The notes beneath the pieces were generated by a model that worked only from the letters and a program-made list of their open reading frames with translations, did not search any database and was not told where the DNA came from. Positions 53,144-63,491 of a stretch of 64,000 bases of DNA are shown piece after piece. This DNA is from Gammaproteobacteria bacterium (lineage in GTDB: Bacteria; Pseudomonadota; Gammaproteobacteria; Arenicellales; Poriferihabitantaceae): positions 73,965 through 137,964 of the forward strand of contig JAJEAV010000005.1 of NCBI GenBank assembly GCA_022822625.1, given 5' to 3'. The first letter of the stretch is position 1; every line of letters starts with the position of its first letter. Made by a program: the position numbers and the translations under genes.

Positions 53144-55915
53144 ATGCGTCTATCCTGGAACGAAATCCGAGCACGTGCCGCCGCTTTTGCCGAGGATTGG
53201 CGCGACGCATCCTATGAGAAGGGAGAGACGCAGAGTTTTTATAATGATTTCTTCGAGGTCTTCGGCGTCCAGCGCCAGTCCGTGGCCCGCTACGAGCGGC
53301 ATGTTGCGAAGCTGGACAACCGATCGGGGTTCATCGATCTGTTCTGGCCTCGCGTTCTCATCGTCGAGCAGAAGAGCGCCGGACGGGATCTGAACAAAGC
53401 CTACGAGCAGGCCGGTGAATATTTCGATGCCCTGCCCGAGCGCGAACGTCCGCGCTATATTTTGGTCAGCGACTTCCAAAATTTTGAACTCCATGACTTG
53501 GCCGAGAGGGAATCCATATCCTTTCCGCTTTCGGACCTGCCCGAGCATGTCCAGGCGTTCGGTTTCATTCTTGGCTTGGAACGTCGAGTATTCCGCGATC
53601 AAGATCCGGCGAATATTGAGGCTGCGGAACTGGTCGGACGCCTGCACGACGCCCTCGCGGAGGCAGGCTACCGGGGCCATGACCTCGAGCGGTTCCTTGT
53701 CCGGACCGTGTTCTGCCTGTTTGCGGACGACACCGGGGTATTCGAGCCGAGAGACATTTTCCTGGACTGGCTCGAGACCCGCACGGGTGAGGACGGCGCA
53801 TCCCTGGGGGCGCAACTGATGGAACTGTTCCAGGTGCTGAATACCCCGGAGGCGGAGCGATTGGCAACGCTTGACGAGGATTTGGCACGGTTTCCCTACA
53901 TCAACGGTGATCTTTTTGAAGAACCCTTGCGTATACCGGCCTTTGACGCGGGAATGCGCGGGAAGCTGTTGGACGCCTGCCGTTTCGACTGGTCGAGCAT
54001 TTCGCCCGCGATTTTCGGCGCGCTGTTCCAGTCGGTGATGGATCCGGCCGAACGCCGCACCCAGGGAGCCCACTACACCACCGAAAAGAACATCCTCAAG
54101 GTGATCGAACCCCTGTTCATGGACGATCTGCGTACCGAGTTCGAACGGATAAGGTCACGTCGTGGCCGAGGCCGCCTTGCAGCGCTCCAGCAGTTCCAGG
54201 CGAGGCTTGGCGGCTTGACCTTCTTCGACCCGGCCTGCGGGTGCGGCAACTTCCTGATCATTGCGTATCGGGAATTGCGCATGTTGGAAATAGAGGTGCT
54301 GAAAGAGATATATTTCGAAAATTTTGATCTAATTCCGAGTAAATTATCGGTAATTGATGTGGACCAGTTCTACGGTATTGAAATTGGGGAGTTTCCGGCC
54401 AGGATCGGAGAAACTGCACTGTGGATGATGGACCACATCATGAACAACCGGCTGAGCCGGGAGTTCGGCCAGATCTACGTGCGGATTCCGCTTGAGAAGT
54501 CGCCGAACATCATCCATGAGGATGCATTGGAATCTGACTGGGAAAGCTTGCTGTCCTCGAAGGACTGCTCCTATGTGTTCGGCAATCCCCCCTTCATTGG
54601 TGCAAAACTCCAGTCGGAAGAACAGCGGGAACAGGTGCGTCGCATTGCAGATCTCGGTAATAGTGGTGGAACTCTGGATTATGTTGCTGCATGGTTCATC
54701 AAGGCAGGATACTATGTTGCAAACAGCAATGCCAGAATCGGTTTTGTTGCGACCAATTCGATCACGCAAGGTGAACAGGTTGCTCAACTATGGCCAGTTT
54801 TATTCAGGAGGCAGGGTCTTGAGATCGCATTTGCACACCGAACCTTCACTTGGGAGTCGGATGCACGGGGCAAGGCACATGTGCATGTTGTAATTCTTGG
54901 GCTTGACCGAAAGGAAAGTGTGCGGCCTGAAAAGCGCCTTTTCAGCTATCCCGATATCAACAGTGAGCCTGAAGAAAGCGTTCACAAAACTTTGTCACCT
55001 TACCTGTTTGATGCCGGTGGTCTCTCGAATTCTCGTCTTGTGGTCAAGGAGGAAAGTTTTCCCATCAATGGTATGGAGAGATTAATCATTGGATCCAAGC
55101 CAATTGATGGCGGTCATTATATTTTTGATGAGCAGAAACGTGCTGCATTTCTTGAGGTAGAGCCTGAAGCCGAACTGCTTCTCCGTCCATTTATTGGGAC
55201 ACGTGAATATCTGCAGAGCCAGAAGCGATGGATATTGTCCATGCATAACATTTCCCCCGATATACTGGCAAAGTTGCCTCAAGTGCGGGAAAGGATACGT
55301 GCCGTGCGCGATTACAGAAAGGCCAGCAAGAGTGCGCCAACACGCAGGCTCGCAGAGACACCAACACTCTATCACGTTAATGTCATTCCCACTGCCCCTT
55401 TTCTAGTTATTCCAGAAGTAAATTCGTACCGACGGAAATACGTGCCAGTAGGTTGGTTGCAACCACCGACCATTCCAAGCAATCTCGTGTCTGTTCTTCA
55501 AGATGCAACGTTGGTTGACTTCGCGTTGCTTACATCAGCAATGCACATGGCATGGTTGCACCATATAGGCGGGAGACTGGGGAACAGCTATCGCTACTCT
55601 ATTGGCCTTGTCTACAATACTTTTCCTCTGCCTCCTGAAAGTGCGAACCTGTCCAAATTGGAATCGCTTGCCCAGGCGATTCTTGATGCACGAGCTTCTC
55701 ATCCGAATGCGACACTAGCCGATCTGTACGATCCTGACCTGATGCCTTCGAATCTCCGGCAAGCCCACTCAACACTGGACCGCGCCGTTGATCGCCTGTA
55801 TAAGCGTTCAGGGTTCAGTTCAGAGCAAGAGAGAGTGGGGCACCTGTTTAGCTTGTATGAAAAGATGCTCTTGCCCTTGGTGTCGAATAGAGAAAAGAGG
55901 AGGCGTAGGCGATGA
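53144..55915 (+). CDS. MmeI-like type IIL restriction-modification enzyme
   Basis: A single 923-residue polypeptide combining endonuclease, adenine methyltransferase and target recognition. The N-terminal nuclease shows D65-x9-E75-Q-K77 (FIDLFWPRVLIVEQK), the spacing described for MmeI. SAM motif I is FDPACGCGN at 361-369 and the catalytic NPPF is at 481-484. The target-recognition region follows at about 620-860. Such enzymes usually need no separate methylase or specificity gene, and none is present. The first 380 codons are clearly GC-richer (a line near 54120 counts 63% G+C) than the recognition region (42% near 55380), suggesting mosaic origin. A GTG at 53084 is a less likely start. Confidence 0.92.
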   Translation: MRLSWNEIRARAAAFAEDWRDASYEKGETQSFYNDFFEVFGVQRQSVARYERHVAKLDNRSGFIDLFWPRVLIVEQKSAGRDLNKAYEQAGEYFDALPERERPRYILVSDFQNFELHDLAERESISFPLSDLPEHVQAFGFILGLERRVFRDQDPANIEAAELVGRLHDALAEAGYRGHDLERFLVRTVFCLFADDTGVFEPRDIFLDWLETRTGEDGASLGAQLMELFQVLNTPEAERLATLDEDLARFPYINGDLFEEPLRIPAFDAGMRGKLLDACRFDWSSISPAIFGALFQSVMDPAERRTQGAHYTTEKNILKVIEPLFMDDLRTEFERIRSRRGRGRLAALQQFQARLGGLTFFDPACGCGNFLIIAYRELRMLEIEVLKEIYFENFDLIPSKLSVIDVDQFYGIEIGEFPARIGETALWMMDHIMNNRLSREFGQIYVRIPLEKSPNIIHEDALESDWESLLSSKDCSYVFGNPPFIGAKLQSEEQREQVRRIADLGNSGGTLDYVAAWFIKAGYYVANSNARIGFVATNSITQGEQVAQLWPVLFRRQGLEIAFAHRTFTWESDARGKAHVHVVILGLDRKESVRPEKRLFSYPDINSEPEESVHKTLSPYLFDAGGLSNSRLVVKEESFPINGMERLIIGSKPIDGGHYIFDEQKRAAFLEVEPEAELLLRPFIGTREYLQSQKRWILSMHNISPDILAKLPQVRERIRAVRDYRKASKSAPTRRLAETPTLYHVNVIPTAPFLVIPEVNSYRRKYVPVGWLQPPTIPSNLVSVLQDATLVDFALLTSAMHMAWLHHIGGRLGNSYRYSIGLVYNTFPLPPESANLSKLESLAQAILDARASHPNATLADLYDPDLMPSNLRQAHSTLDRAVDRLYKRSGFSSEQERVGHLFSLYEKMLLPLVSNREKRRRRR

Positions 55916-56265
55916 AAGTACTGGACTAGTTGCCCATGGCCAATATATTTTTCGACTCGCCGGAGAACATCATGCGTGTCTTGCTGGAGATGTCGCAGAA
56001 AAGTGCAAATCGTCGCTCACATATATAATTCCTAACTTCAGTTGTAGATCCTGTTGATAGGATATCAGGCAAGTGTCTTTATAGATAAAGCCAAGATTGA
56101 ATTGGTGATATTAATGAAATGAATAGTGGAACCGAAACTGGAAGGGTCGTTGGAGAAGTGCCTTCTTATGGGGATTTTTTCAATTCTTTTCCGAAAAACA
56201 ATACCCGAGTTACATGCCAAAATTTGCCCAGGATTTTTCGTGACACGGATACCAAAGCATAAGTT
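55916..56265 (+). other. Intergenic region with a possible truncated gene remnant
   Basis: 350 bp between the MmeI-like gene and the mutase gene. A 30-codon frame at 55936-56028 begins MANIFFDSPENIMRVLLEMS and stops; it could be the stump of a lost gene. Nothing else is recognisable. A promoter for the propionate operon is expected here, but no convincing hexamer pair was found. Confidence 0.3.
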
Positions 56266-58431
56266 ATGAGCAACGATAAGAACAATAACCCGGAGAAAGG
56301 AATAAACGAGTGGGAAAATCTTGCCGCTACCGAAATCAAGGCCGGGGATACCAGCCAGATTGAATGGCTGACGCCTGAAGGAATCTTGGTCAAGCCCGTG
56401 TATTCTGCCCAGGACCTGGATCAGATAGATCACTTGCACAGCATGCCGGGGTTCCCGCCTTTTACACGTGGCCCCAAGGCAACCATGTATACAGGAAGGC
56501 CATGGACAATCCGTCAATACGCCGGATTTTCTACGGCCGAAGAGTCCAATGCCTTTTTTCGAAACAATCTTGCTGCCGGGCAGACCGGTTTGTCGGTAGC
56601 GTTTGACCTGGCAACTCACCGTGGCTATGACTCCGATCATTCCAGAGTGACCGGTGATGTTGGGAAAGCCGGTGTCGCGATTGATTCGGTTGAAGACATG
56701 AAGATCCTGTTCAATGAAATTCCACTCGACAGGATGTCCGTATCAATGACCATGAACGGCGCGGCATTGCCCGTGATGGCCATGTATATCGTAGCAGCCG
56801 AAGAGCAGGGAGTTGAACGCAAGTTGCTGTCCGGTACTCTTCAGAACGATATTCTCAAGGAGTTCATGGTTCGAAACACCTATATCTATCCGCCACGCCC
56901 ATCCATGAGAATCGTCTCGGACATCATTGCCTATACCGCGAAAAACATGCCCAAATTCAATCCGGTTTCGATTTCCGGATACCATATGCAGGAAGCAGGC
57001 GCAACGGCAGTCCAGGAATTGGCCTATACGCTTGCTGACGGTATCGAGTATGTGCGTGCTGCTATTGATGGCGGTTTGGATATTGACCAATTTGCCCCGA
57101 GACTGTCTTTCTTTTTTGCGATTGGCATGAATTTCTTCATGGAAGTTGCCAAGTTGCGGGCAGCCCGCAATCTGTGGGCCAAGCGCATGCAGCAACACTT
57201 CTCGCCAAAAAACCAGAAATCCCTGATCTTGAGGACGCATTGCCAGACATCCGGTGTCAGTTTGACCAGCAAGGATCCACATAACAATATTGTACGTACC
57301 ACTATCGAAGCCATGGCCGCAGTCCTCGGAGGTACCCAGTCATTGCATACCAATTCGTTTGACGAGGCTCTGGCACTACCGACCGAACATTCGGCACGCA
57401 TCGCACGCAACACTCAGCTCATTTTGAGACATGAAACCGGAATGGCCAATGTGGTCGACCCTTTGGCGGGATCTTATTATATTGAGAGTCTGACCCATTC
57501 ATTGATTCATGAGGCAGAGAAGTTGATTGACGAGGTGGAGGAGGCTGGCGGCATGACGGCTGCAGTTGAAGCGGGGTTGCCAAAACTCAGAATTGAAGAG
57601 GCGTCGGTCATACGGCAAGCCAGAATTGACAAGGGTGAAGAAGTGATCGTCGGAGTCAATCAATATCAACTGGAACAGGAACAGGAAGTTGATATTCGAG
57701 TGATTGACAACCATGCAGTGCGCAAATCCCAGATCAAACGTCTGCAGGAAATCAAGGCATCCCGGGATGAAGAGGCTGTTCACGAAGCTCTTGATGGTTT
57801 GCGGAAATCTGCGCAGACTAATCAAGGTAATTTGCTGGAAAAAGCAGTAGATGCAGCACGTGTGAGAGCAACCCTGGGAGAGATATCAAGCACACTTGAA
57901 TTTGTTTATGGACGATACAATGCCAGTCCAAAATCGCTGGGAGGGGTCTATGCACGTGCTCTTGAAGACCATGAGTCATTTCATGTATTGCGTTCTAGGG
58001 TTGCAGAATTCGCTGATCGGGAAGGACGTCAACCCCGTATGCTGGTGGTGAAGTTGGGGCAGGATGGTCATGACCGAGGAGCAAGAACGATAGCAACGGC
58101 ATTTGCCGACATTGGCTTTGATGTGGATATCGGTCCTTTGTTCCAGACACCTGATGAAGCAGTCCGTCAGGCTATCGAAAATGATGTGCATGTGATCGGT
58201 ATATCTTCCCAGGCTGCAGGACACAGCACACTGGTACCCGCCGTGATGGAAGAACTCAGGTTGCAGGATAGTCAGGATATTCAGGTAATCTGCGGGGGAG
58301 TGATTCCCGAGAGTGACTATGACTCCCTGTATGCTTCCGGTGTTGGTGCCATCTTTGGTCCGGGGACGAATATCCCGGAAGCAGCTGAAAGGGTGTTAGA
58401 CTTGCTCGTTGGCAAGGACCCAAATGAGTGA
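56266..58431 (+). CDS. mcm: Methylmalonyl-CoA mutase
   Basis: Adenosylcobalamin enzyme interconverting (R)-methylmalonyl-CoA and succinyl-CoA. The 721 residues form one polypeptide with catalytic barrel and B12 domain, the homodimeric/large-subunit type. The barrel includes [33 protein letters not shown] and [16 protein letters not shown]. The C-terminal B12 motif [10 protein letters not shown] supplies the lower-ligand histidine at about 603. It is first gene of the propionyl-CoA module, with meaB downstream as its chaperone. Confidence 0.96.
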   Translation: MSNDKNNNPEKGINEWENLAATEIKAGDTSQIEWLTPEGILVKPVYSAQDLDQIDHLHSMPGFPPFTRGPKATMYTGRPWTIRQYAGFSTAEESNAFFRNNLAAGQTGLSVAFDLATHRGYDSDHSRVTGDVGKAGVAIDSVEDMKILFNEIPLDRMSVSMTMNGAALPVMAMYIVAAEEQGVERKLLSGTLQNDILKEFMVRNTYIYPPRPSMRIVSDIIAYTAKNMPKFNPVSISGYHMQEAGATAVQELAYTLADGIEYVRAAIDGGLDIDQFAPRLSFFFAIGMNFFMEVAKLRAARNLWAKRMQQHFSPKNQKSLILRTHCQTSGVSLTSKDPHNNIVRTTIEAMAAVLGGTQSLHTNSFDEALALPTEHSARIARNTQLILRHETGMANVVDPLAGSYYIESLTHSLIHEAEKLIDEVEEAGGMTAAVEAGLPKLRIEEASVIRQARIDKGEEVIVGVNQYQLEQEQEVDIRVIDNHAVRKSQIKRLQEIKASRDEEAVHEALDGLRKSAQTNQGNLLEKAVDAARVRATLGEISSTLEFVYGRYNASPKSLGGVYARALEDHESFHVLRSRVAEFADREGRQPRMLVVKLGQDGHDRGARTIATAFADIGFDVDIGPLFQTPDEAVRQAIENDVHVIGISSQAAGHSTLVPAVMEELRLQDSQDIQVICGGVIPESDYDSLYASGVGAIFGPGTNIPEAAERVLDLLVGKDPNE

Positions 58432-58466
58432 AATTAGGCCCTATCTATCTGGCCTGGCACAGGATT

Positions 58467-59999
58467 ATGCAAGACATTATTGACGAACTCGAACGTAAAC
58501 GAACTCTGGCAAAACTTGGCGGCGGACAAGATCGCATTGATGCTCAGCACAAGAAGGGGAAATTGACGGCTCGTGAGCGTATTGAGGTATTGCTTGATGA
58601 GGGCAGTTTCGAGGAATGGGACATCTTCGTGGAGCATCGCTGCACAGACTTCGGAATGGATAACAAGAATATTCCCGGTGATGGTGTAATTACCGGTTAT
58701 GGCACCATCAATAATCGAATCGTTTTCATATACAGCCAGGATTTCACCGTATTTGGGGGTTCTCTATCGGAGTCTCACGCCGAAAAAATCTGCAAGATCA
58801 TGGATAAGGCCATGAGCGTTGGTGCGCCCATTATCGGCATCAATGATTCGGGCGGTGCCCGCATCCAGGAGGGCGTAGCATCACTTGGCGGATATGCAGA
58901 GGTATTTCAACGAAACGTCATGGCTTCTGGTGTGATACCGCAATTATCCCTGATTATGGGTCCGTGTGCAGGTGGTGCCGTATATTCTCCGGCGATTACG
59001 GATTTCATCCTCATGGTTGAGGATACTTCCTACATGTTTGTGACCGGCCCGGATGTGGTCAAGACGGTTACCCACGAGGAGGTATCTGCCGAGAAACTCG
59101 GGGGTGCAATCACCCATACCACACGCTCCGGGGTTGCTGACCTTTCGTTTGACAATGATGTTCATACCTTGATGATGACACGCCGACTGTTCAATTTTTT
59201 GCCACTGAACAATCGGTCTTTGCCACCGACAAGAGAAACATCGGATATTCCTGAACGTATCGAGATGTCTCTGGATACACTGGTCCCAGACAATCCAAAT
59301 CATCCCTATGACATCAAGGAATTGATCTACAAGGTGGTGGATGAAGAAGACTTTCTTGAGATCCAGCCGGACTATGCCAAAAACATTGTTATTGGATTTG
59401 CCAGGATTGAAGGGGTAACGGTTGGCATTGTTGCCAATCAACCCATGGTATTGGCTGGCTGTCTGGACATCAATGCTTCCATCAAGGGTGCTCGTTTTGT
59501 TCGGTTTTGTGATGCATTCAATATTCCGATCATAACCTTTGTCGATGTCCCCGGATTTATGCCAGGGACGAGCCAGGAGTACGGTGGCATCATTCTGCAT
59601 GGAGCAAAACTGCTTTTTGCCTATGCAGAATGTACGGTTCCCAAAATAACCGTGATTACACGCAAGGCCTATGGTGGAGCCTATGATGTCATGTCATCCA
59701 AGCACTTGAGAGGCGATGTCAATCTGGCATGGCCAAGTGCCGAGATCGCGGTCATGGGGCCCAAGGGGGCAGTCGAAATTATTTTTCGGGAAGAATCCGG
59801 AGATGTCGAGAAAATTGCCTTGAGAGAGGCTGAATACCGTGAAAAGTTTGCCAATCCATTTGTTGCTGGTCGTCGTGGCTTCATTGATGATGTGATTTTG
59901 CCTCATGCCACGAGAAAGCGTATCTGCCGTTCCTTGGCCATGCTCAAAGACAAGTCGATCAAGAATCCGTGGAAGAAGCACGCAAATATTCCGCTTTAG
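58467..59999 (+). CDS. pccB: Propionyl-CoA carboxylase beta subunit (carboxyltransferase)
   Basis: 510 residues from ATG 58467, the conserved [12 protein letters not shown] start. A GTG at 58428 overlapping the mutase stop would add 13 atypical residues. [29 protein letters not shown] and [10 protein letters not shown] are diagnostic. The oxyanion-hole loops are [19 protein letters not shown] and the C-terminal [16 protein letters not shown]. It carboxylates propionyl-CoA using carboxybiotin from the alpha subunit. Confidence 0.95.
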   Translation: MQDIIDELERKRTLAKLGGGQDRIDAQHKKGKLTARERIEVLLDEGSFEEWDIFVEHRCTDFGMDNKNIPGDGVITGYGTINNRIVFIYSQDFTVFGGSLSESHAEKICKIMDKAMSVGAPIIGINDSGGARIQEGVASLGGYAEVFQRNVMASGVIPQLSLIMGPCAGGAVYSPAITDFILMVEDTSYMFVTGPDVVKTVTHEEVSAEKLGGAITHTTRSGVADLSFDNDVHTLMMTRRLFNFLPLNNRSLPPTRETSDIPERIEMSLDTLVPDNPNHPYDIKELIYKVVDEEDFLEIQPDYAKNIVIGFARIEGVTVGIVANQPMVLAGCLDINASIKGARFVRFCDAFNIPIITFVDVPGFMPGTSQEYGGIILHGAKLLFAYAECTVPKITVITRKAYGGAYDVMSSKHLRGDVNLAWPSAEIAVMGPKGAVEIIFREESGDVEKIALREAEYREKFANPFVAGRRGFIDDVILPHATRKRICRSLAMLKDKSIKNPWKKHANIPL

Positions 60000-60017
60000 C
60001 AGGTTGAGACAAGCAAG

Positions 60018-62009
60018 TTGTTCAAGAAAATTCTGATCGCAAACAGGGGAGAGATTGCGTGTCGCATCATTACCTCGGCCAAGCGTATGGGTATTGCCAC
60101 AGTCGCAGTGTATTCGGAGGCAGATCGGAATACCAGGCATGTACACGAGGCTGACGAGGCAACCTGTATCGGAAAATCGTCGGCTACGGAAAGTTATCTT
60201 AATGGCGATCGTATTATTGAAGTCTGTCTGGAAAGCGGTGCCGAAGCCATTCATCCCGGCTATGGATTTCTTTCCGAGAATGCAGATTTTGCAGAGAAGC
60301 TGGAAGTAGCGGGTATTACGTTCATTGGCCCAAAATCCCATGCAATTCGAGCCATGGGAGACAAGATTACTTCAAAGAAACTTGCCGCAGAAGCCGGAGT
60401 TAATACCATTCCGGGATTTGATGGAGTTGTAGCTGATGCCAGTCAGGCAGTAGAAATTGCAAGGGAGGTCGGGTATCCGGTGATCATCAAGGCTTCAGCC
60501 GGTGGCGGTGGTAAGGGTATGCGCATTGCTCATGATGATACCGAATGTCGTGAGGGGTTTGAACGGGCAACCAGTGAGGCTCAGTCGAGCTTCGGAGACG
60601 GGAGGATTTTCATCGAGAAGTTCATCATCAATCCCCGGCATATTGAAATTCAGGTGTTGGCTGATAGCCATGGGCATGTCATAGCATTGAACGAAAGGGA
60701 ATGCTCGATTCAGCGTCGATATCAGAAAGTTGTCGAGGAAGCTCCTTCCGTATTTTTGAATGATGAGACCCGAGGCAAAATGATGGCACAGGCTGTTGCT
60801 CTTGCCAAAGCTGTCGATTATCAGTCGGCGGGAACGGTTGAGATGGTGGTTGATGAGAGGCGAAATTTCTATTTTCTTGAGATGAATACACGTCTGCAGG
60901 TTGAACATCCAATCACGGAAATGATTACTGGTATCGATCTGGTGGAGTGGATGATTCGAATTGCGGGCGGTGAACACCTCACCATTAAACAGGAGGATGT
61001 GGGAATCAATGGATGGTCAATGGAATCCAGGATTTATGCCGAGAATCCGGATCGTGGGTTTTTGCCTTCGACCGGGCGCATTCGCAAATATCAGATACCC
61101 CCGACTTCGCAGCATGTGAGATTGGACACTGGTATTGAAGAAGGTTCGGAAATTTCCATATTCTACGACCCGATGATCGCCAAGCTGATTACGTGGGGCG
61201 AAACCCGGGAACAGGCAATGGAAGCCATGACTGACTCGCTCAATCGATACTACATTCGGGGTGTTGATACCAATATCGCATTTCTATCTTCAATCCTGAA
61301 CAAGCCTGATTTTCGTTCAGGGAAATTCAACACCTCTTTTATTGAGAAGGAGTACCCGAACAACTTTAGCACAGAGCCGATTGGCGCGAGCCTGCTTCCT
61401 TATGTCGTAAGCGCAATTTCATCGATTCATCATCGACACCATGTCCGGGCCGGCACCATATCTGGGCAAATAGAGGGATATGGTCTGCATGTCAATTTGA
61501 ACTGGGTTGTGATTATCGGAGATGTGGAGTATTTGACCCAGATTCAGCAAGATGAAAATGATAACGACATTATTGTTGCGTTTGAAGGGAATAGCTACAA
61601 AGTGGTCGATGACTGGACGATTGCGGACCCCGTTTACGTAGGCAAGGTGGGTGATAAAGACATCAGCTTCCAGATCGAAAAATCGGACTTCCGGTATGAT
61701 ATTGTCTGTGATTCCCATGTCGGGAAAGTGATGGTCTGCCGTCCTGAAACTGCCCGACTTAATCGGTTGATGCCAGTCAAGAGGCCTCCCGATCACTCCC
61801 GTTATCTGCTTTCGCCAATGCCGGGGCTTCTCGTTTCACTGTTGGTCGAAGTTGGACAACAGGTGAAGCCGGGTGCAGAACTTGCAGTGATTGAGGCCAT
61901 GAAGATGGAAAATTCGTTGCAAGCAGAGCAATCCAGTATTGTTGCAAGAATCTTGGTTGAACCAGGTGATAAACTTGAAGTGGATCAACCGATTCTTGAA
62001 TTCAGGTAA
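60018..62009 (+). CDS. pccA: Propionyl-CoA carboxylase alpha subunit (biotin carboxylase + carrier)
   Basis: 663 residues from a TTG start 18 bp after pccB. The biotin carboxylase domain starts FKKILIANRGEIACRII, with the ATP-grasp glycine loop KASAGGGGKGMRIAH and EMNTRLQVEHPITE. A central BT-type domain links to the C-terminal biotin carrier domain, whose EAMKMEN motif places the biotinylated lysine at 629. Pairing with pccB and the mutase supports propionyl-CoA over acetyl-CoA or methylcrotonyl-CoA as substrate. Confidence 0.94.
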   Translation: MFKKILIANRGEIACRIITSAKRMGIATVAVYSEADRNTRHVHEADEATCIGKSSATESYLNGDRIIEVCLESGAEAIHPGYGFLSENADFAEKLEVAGITFIGPKSHAIRAMGDKITSKKLAAEAGVNTIPGFDGVVADASQAVEIAREVGYPVIIKASAGGGGKGMRIAHDDTECREGFERATSEAQSSFGDGRIFIEKFIINPRHIEIQVLADSHGHVIALNERECSIQRRYQKVVEEAPSVFLNDETRGKMMAQAVALAKAVDYQSAGTVEMVVDERRNFYFLEMNTRLQVEHPITEMITGIDLVEWMIRIAGGEHLTIKQEDVGINGWSMESRIYAENPDRGFLPSTGRIRKYQIPPTSQHVRLDTGIEEGSEISIFYDPMIAKLITWGETREQAMEAMTDSLNRYYIRGVDTNIAFLSSILNKPDFRSGKFNTSFIEKEYPNNFSTEPIGASLLPYVVSAISSIHHRHHVRAGTISGQIEGYGLHVNLNWVVIIGDVEYLTQIQQDENDNDIIVAFEGNSYKVVDDWTIADPVYVGKVGDKDISFQIEKSDFRYDIVCDSHVGKVMVCRPETARLNRLMPVKRPPDHSRYLLSPMPGLLVSLLVEVGQQVKPGAELAVIEAMKMENSLQAEQSSIVARILVEPGDKLEVDQPILEFR

Positions 62010-62041
62010 GGTATTGTTGAGACTCGAATCTGCTACTCCAT

Positions 62042-63007
62042 ATGGTGAATATCGACGCATTACGCTCGGGAGACCGCAAGGTACTTGCCAAACTGCTTAC
62101 GCTTGTCGAGTCGACTCGACTCGAAGATCGGCAGGAAACCGAACAGATACTTGAAAATCTTACCGGCCAGACGGGTAATTCCCTAAGAATTGGGATTACC
62201 GGTATTCCCGGGGCTGGTAAATCAACAATGATAGAGGCTCTTGGGCATCAGGTAATTGGGGCGGGCAGTAAGCTTGCGGTATTGGCAGTTGATCCAAGCT
62301 CCATGATATCGGGCGGCGCGATTCTGGGGGACAAGACAAGAATGCAGACTTTGGCGCTGGATCCATTCGCTTATATTCGGCCCAGCCCTGCTGGAAAGTC
62401 TTTGGGGGGTGTTGCAAGGCGTACCCGAGAATCTATTCTGGTGCTTGAGGCAGCAGGGTATGACGTGATATTCGTGGAGACTGTTGGAGTTGGTCAGGCT
62501 GAGTCCATGGTCAGCCAAATGGCCGATCTTTCGATATTGATGTTGCTGCCCGGGGGAGGGGATGATCTACAGGGAATCAAGCGGGGTGTGATGGAGCTTG
62601 CTGATATCGTCGTCATCAATAAGGCCGATGGCGATCTGCAAAAACGGGCAGCCTTGTCGGAAATCGATATTCGCCATGCACTTGAGTTTATGCGGCCCCG
62701 GCACCGAGGCTGGAAGCCTTGTGTCCTGAAGACCTCCGCCCTTCAAGGTGAGGGCGTGAATGAGTTGTGGAAAGTAATCCTTGAGTTTCGTAAGCAGACT
62801 GAGCAAACTGGTGCGTTTCGGCAAAATCGGGAGAGGCAGTTGTGTGACTGGATTCGTATGGAGGCTCGTGAGATGATTCTTGATCAGTTCGATAAGGACC
62901 AGCGCTTATCCACAGCGGATTCGGTCAGCAAGGACGCCGAAACATCGAGCAGTCACATCACAGCAGCAAGGAAGCTGGTGAACCGTTTCTTCGAGTTGTC
63001 ATCATGA
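62042..63007 (+). CDS. meaB: Methylmalonyl-CoA mutase-associated GTPase MeaB
   Basis: G3E-family GTPase that guards and reloads cobalamin on the mutase. 321 residues. Walker A is GIPGAGKS at 54-61; switch and Mg-binding segments are VDPSSMISGGAILGDKTRM and FVETVGVGQAE; the base-recognition motif is VINKADGD. It lies in the same operon as mcm, consistent with the known complex. The older name ArgK is not appropriate here. Confidence 0.94.
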   Translation: MVNIDALRSGDRKVLAKLLTLVESTRLEDRQETEQILENLTGQTGNSLRIGITGIPGAGKSTMIEALGHQVIGAGSKLAVLAVDPSSMISGGAILGDKTRMQTLALDPFAYIRPSPAGKSLGGVARRTRESILVLEAAGYDVIFVETVGVGQAESMVSQMADLSILMLLPGGGDDLQGIKRGVMELADIVVINKADGDLQKRAALSEIDIRHALEFMRPRHRGWKPCVLKTSALQGEGVNELWKVILEFRKQTEQTGAFRQNRERQLCDWIRMEAREMILDQFDKDQRLSTADSVSKDAETSSSHITAARKLVNRFFELSS

Positions 63008-63025
63008 ATTTTAAAATTGAATCCC

Positions 63026-63430
63026 ATGATTGGAAATCTTAATCATGTAGCTATCGTTGTCCCTGATCTCGATGCGGCCAGTCGCTTGTATCGAGAGGCT
63101 TTCGGTGCCGATGTATCAGCCCCTGTTAATCTTGAAGAACATGGAGTTACTACGGTTTTCGTCAACCTGCCCAATACCAGGATCGAACTGCTTCATCCTC
63201 TTGGTGAAAATTCTCCGGTCCGGCGTTTTCTGGAAAACAATCCTGATGGAGGAATGCACCATGTCTGTTATGAGGTAACAGACATCAAGGTTGCCATACA
63301 GCGTTTGGTCGAACAGGGCCTCAGGGTACTCGGAGAAGGGAAACCCAGAATTGGTGCGCATGGCAAGCCGGTTGTTTTTCTGCATCCCAAGGATGGTATT
63401 GGAACATTAATCGAACTTGAGCAGGTTTGA
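63026..63430 (+). CDS. mce: Methylmalonyl-CoA epimerase
   Basis: A 134-residue vicinal-oxygen-chelate protein converting (S)- to (R)-methylmalonyl-CoA. It begins IGNLNHVAIVVPDLDAASRLY with the first metal histidine. GGMHHVCYEVTDI gives a second, and the C-terminal TLIELEQV gives the glutamate. ATG 63026 is chosen over a TTG at 63017. It completes the propionyl-CoA to succinyl-CoA route. Confidence 0.93.
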   Translation: MIGNLNHVAIVVPDLDAASRLYREAFGADVSAPVNLEEHGVTTVFVNLPNTRIELLHPLGENSPVRRFLENNPDGGMHHVCYEVTDIKVAIQRLVEQGLRVLGEGKPRIGAHGKPVVFLHPKDGIGTLIELEQV

Positions 63431-63491
63431 ATGAAGACCTGTTCGGTTTCAGCCCCAGTGCTTTCTGGATATCAGGACAAATGCCTCCAAC

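Noticed and set aside
53150-54073. 307-codon minus-strand open frame
   Set aside because: It is antisense to the GC-rich nuclease half of the MmeI-like gene; high G+C reduces stop codons on the opposite strand. No motif was seen.
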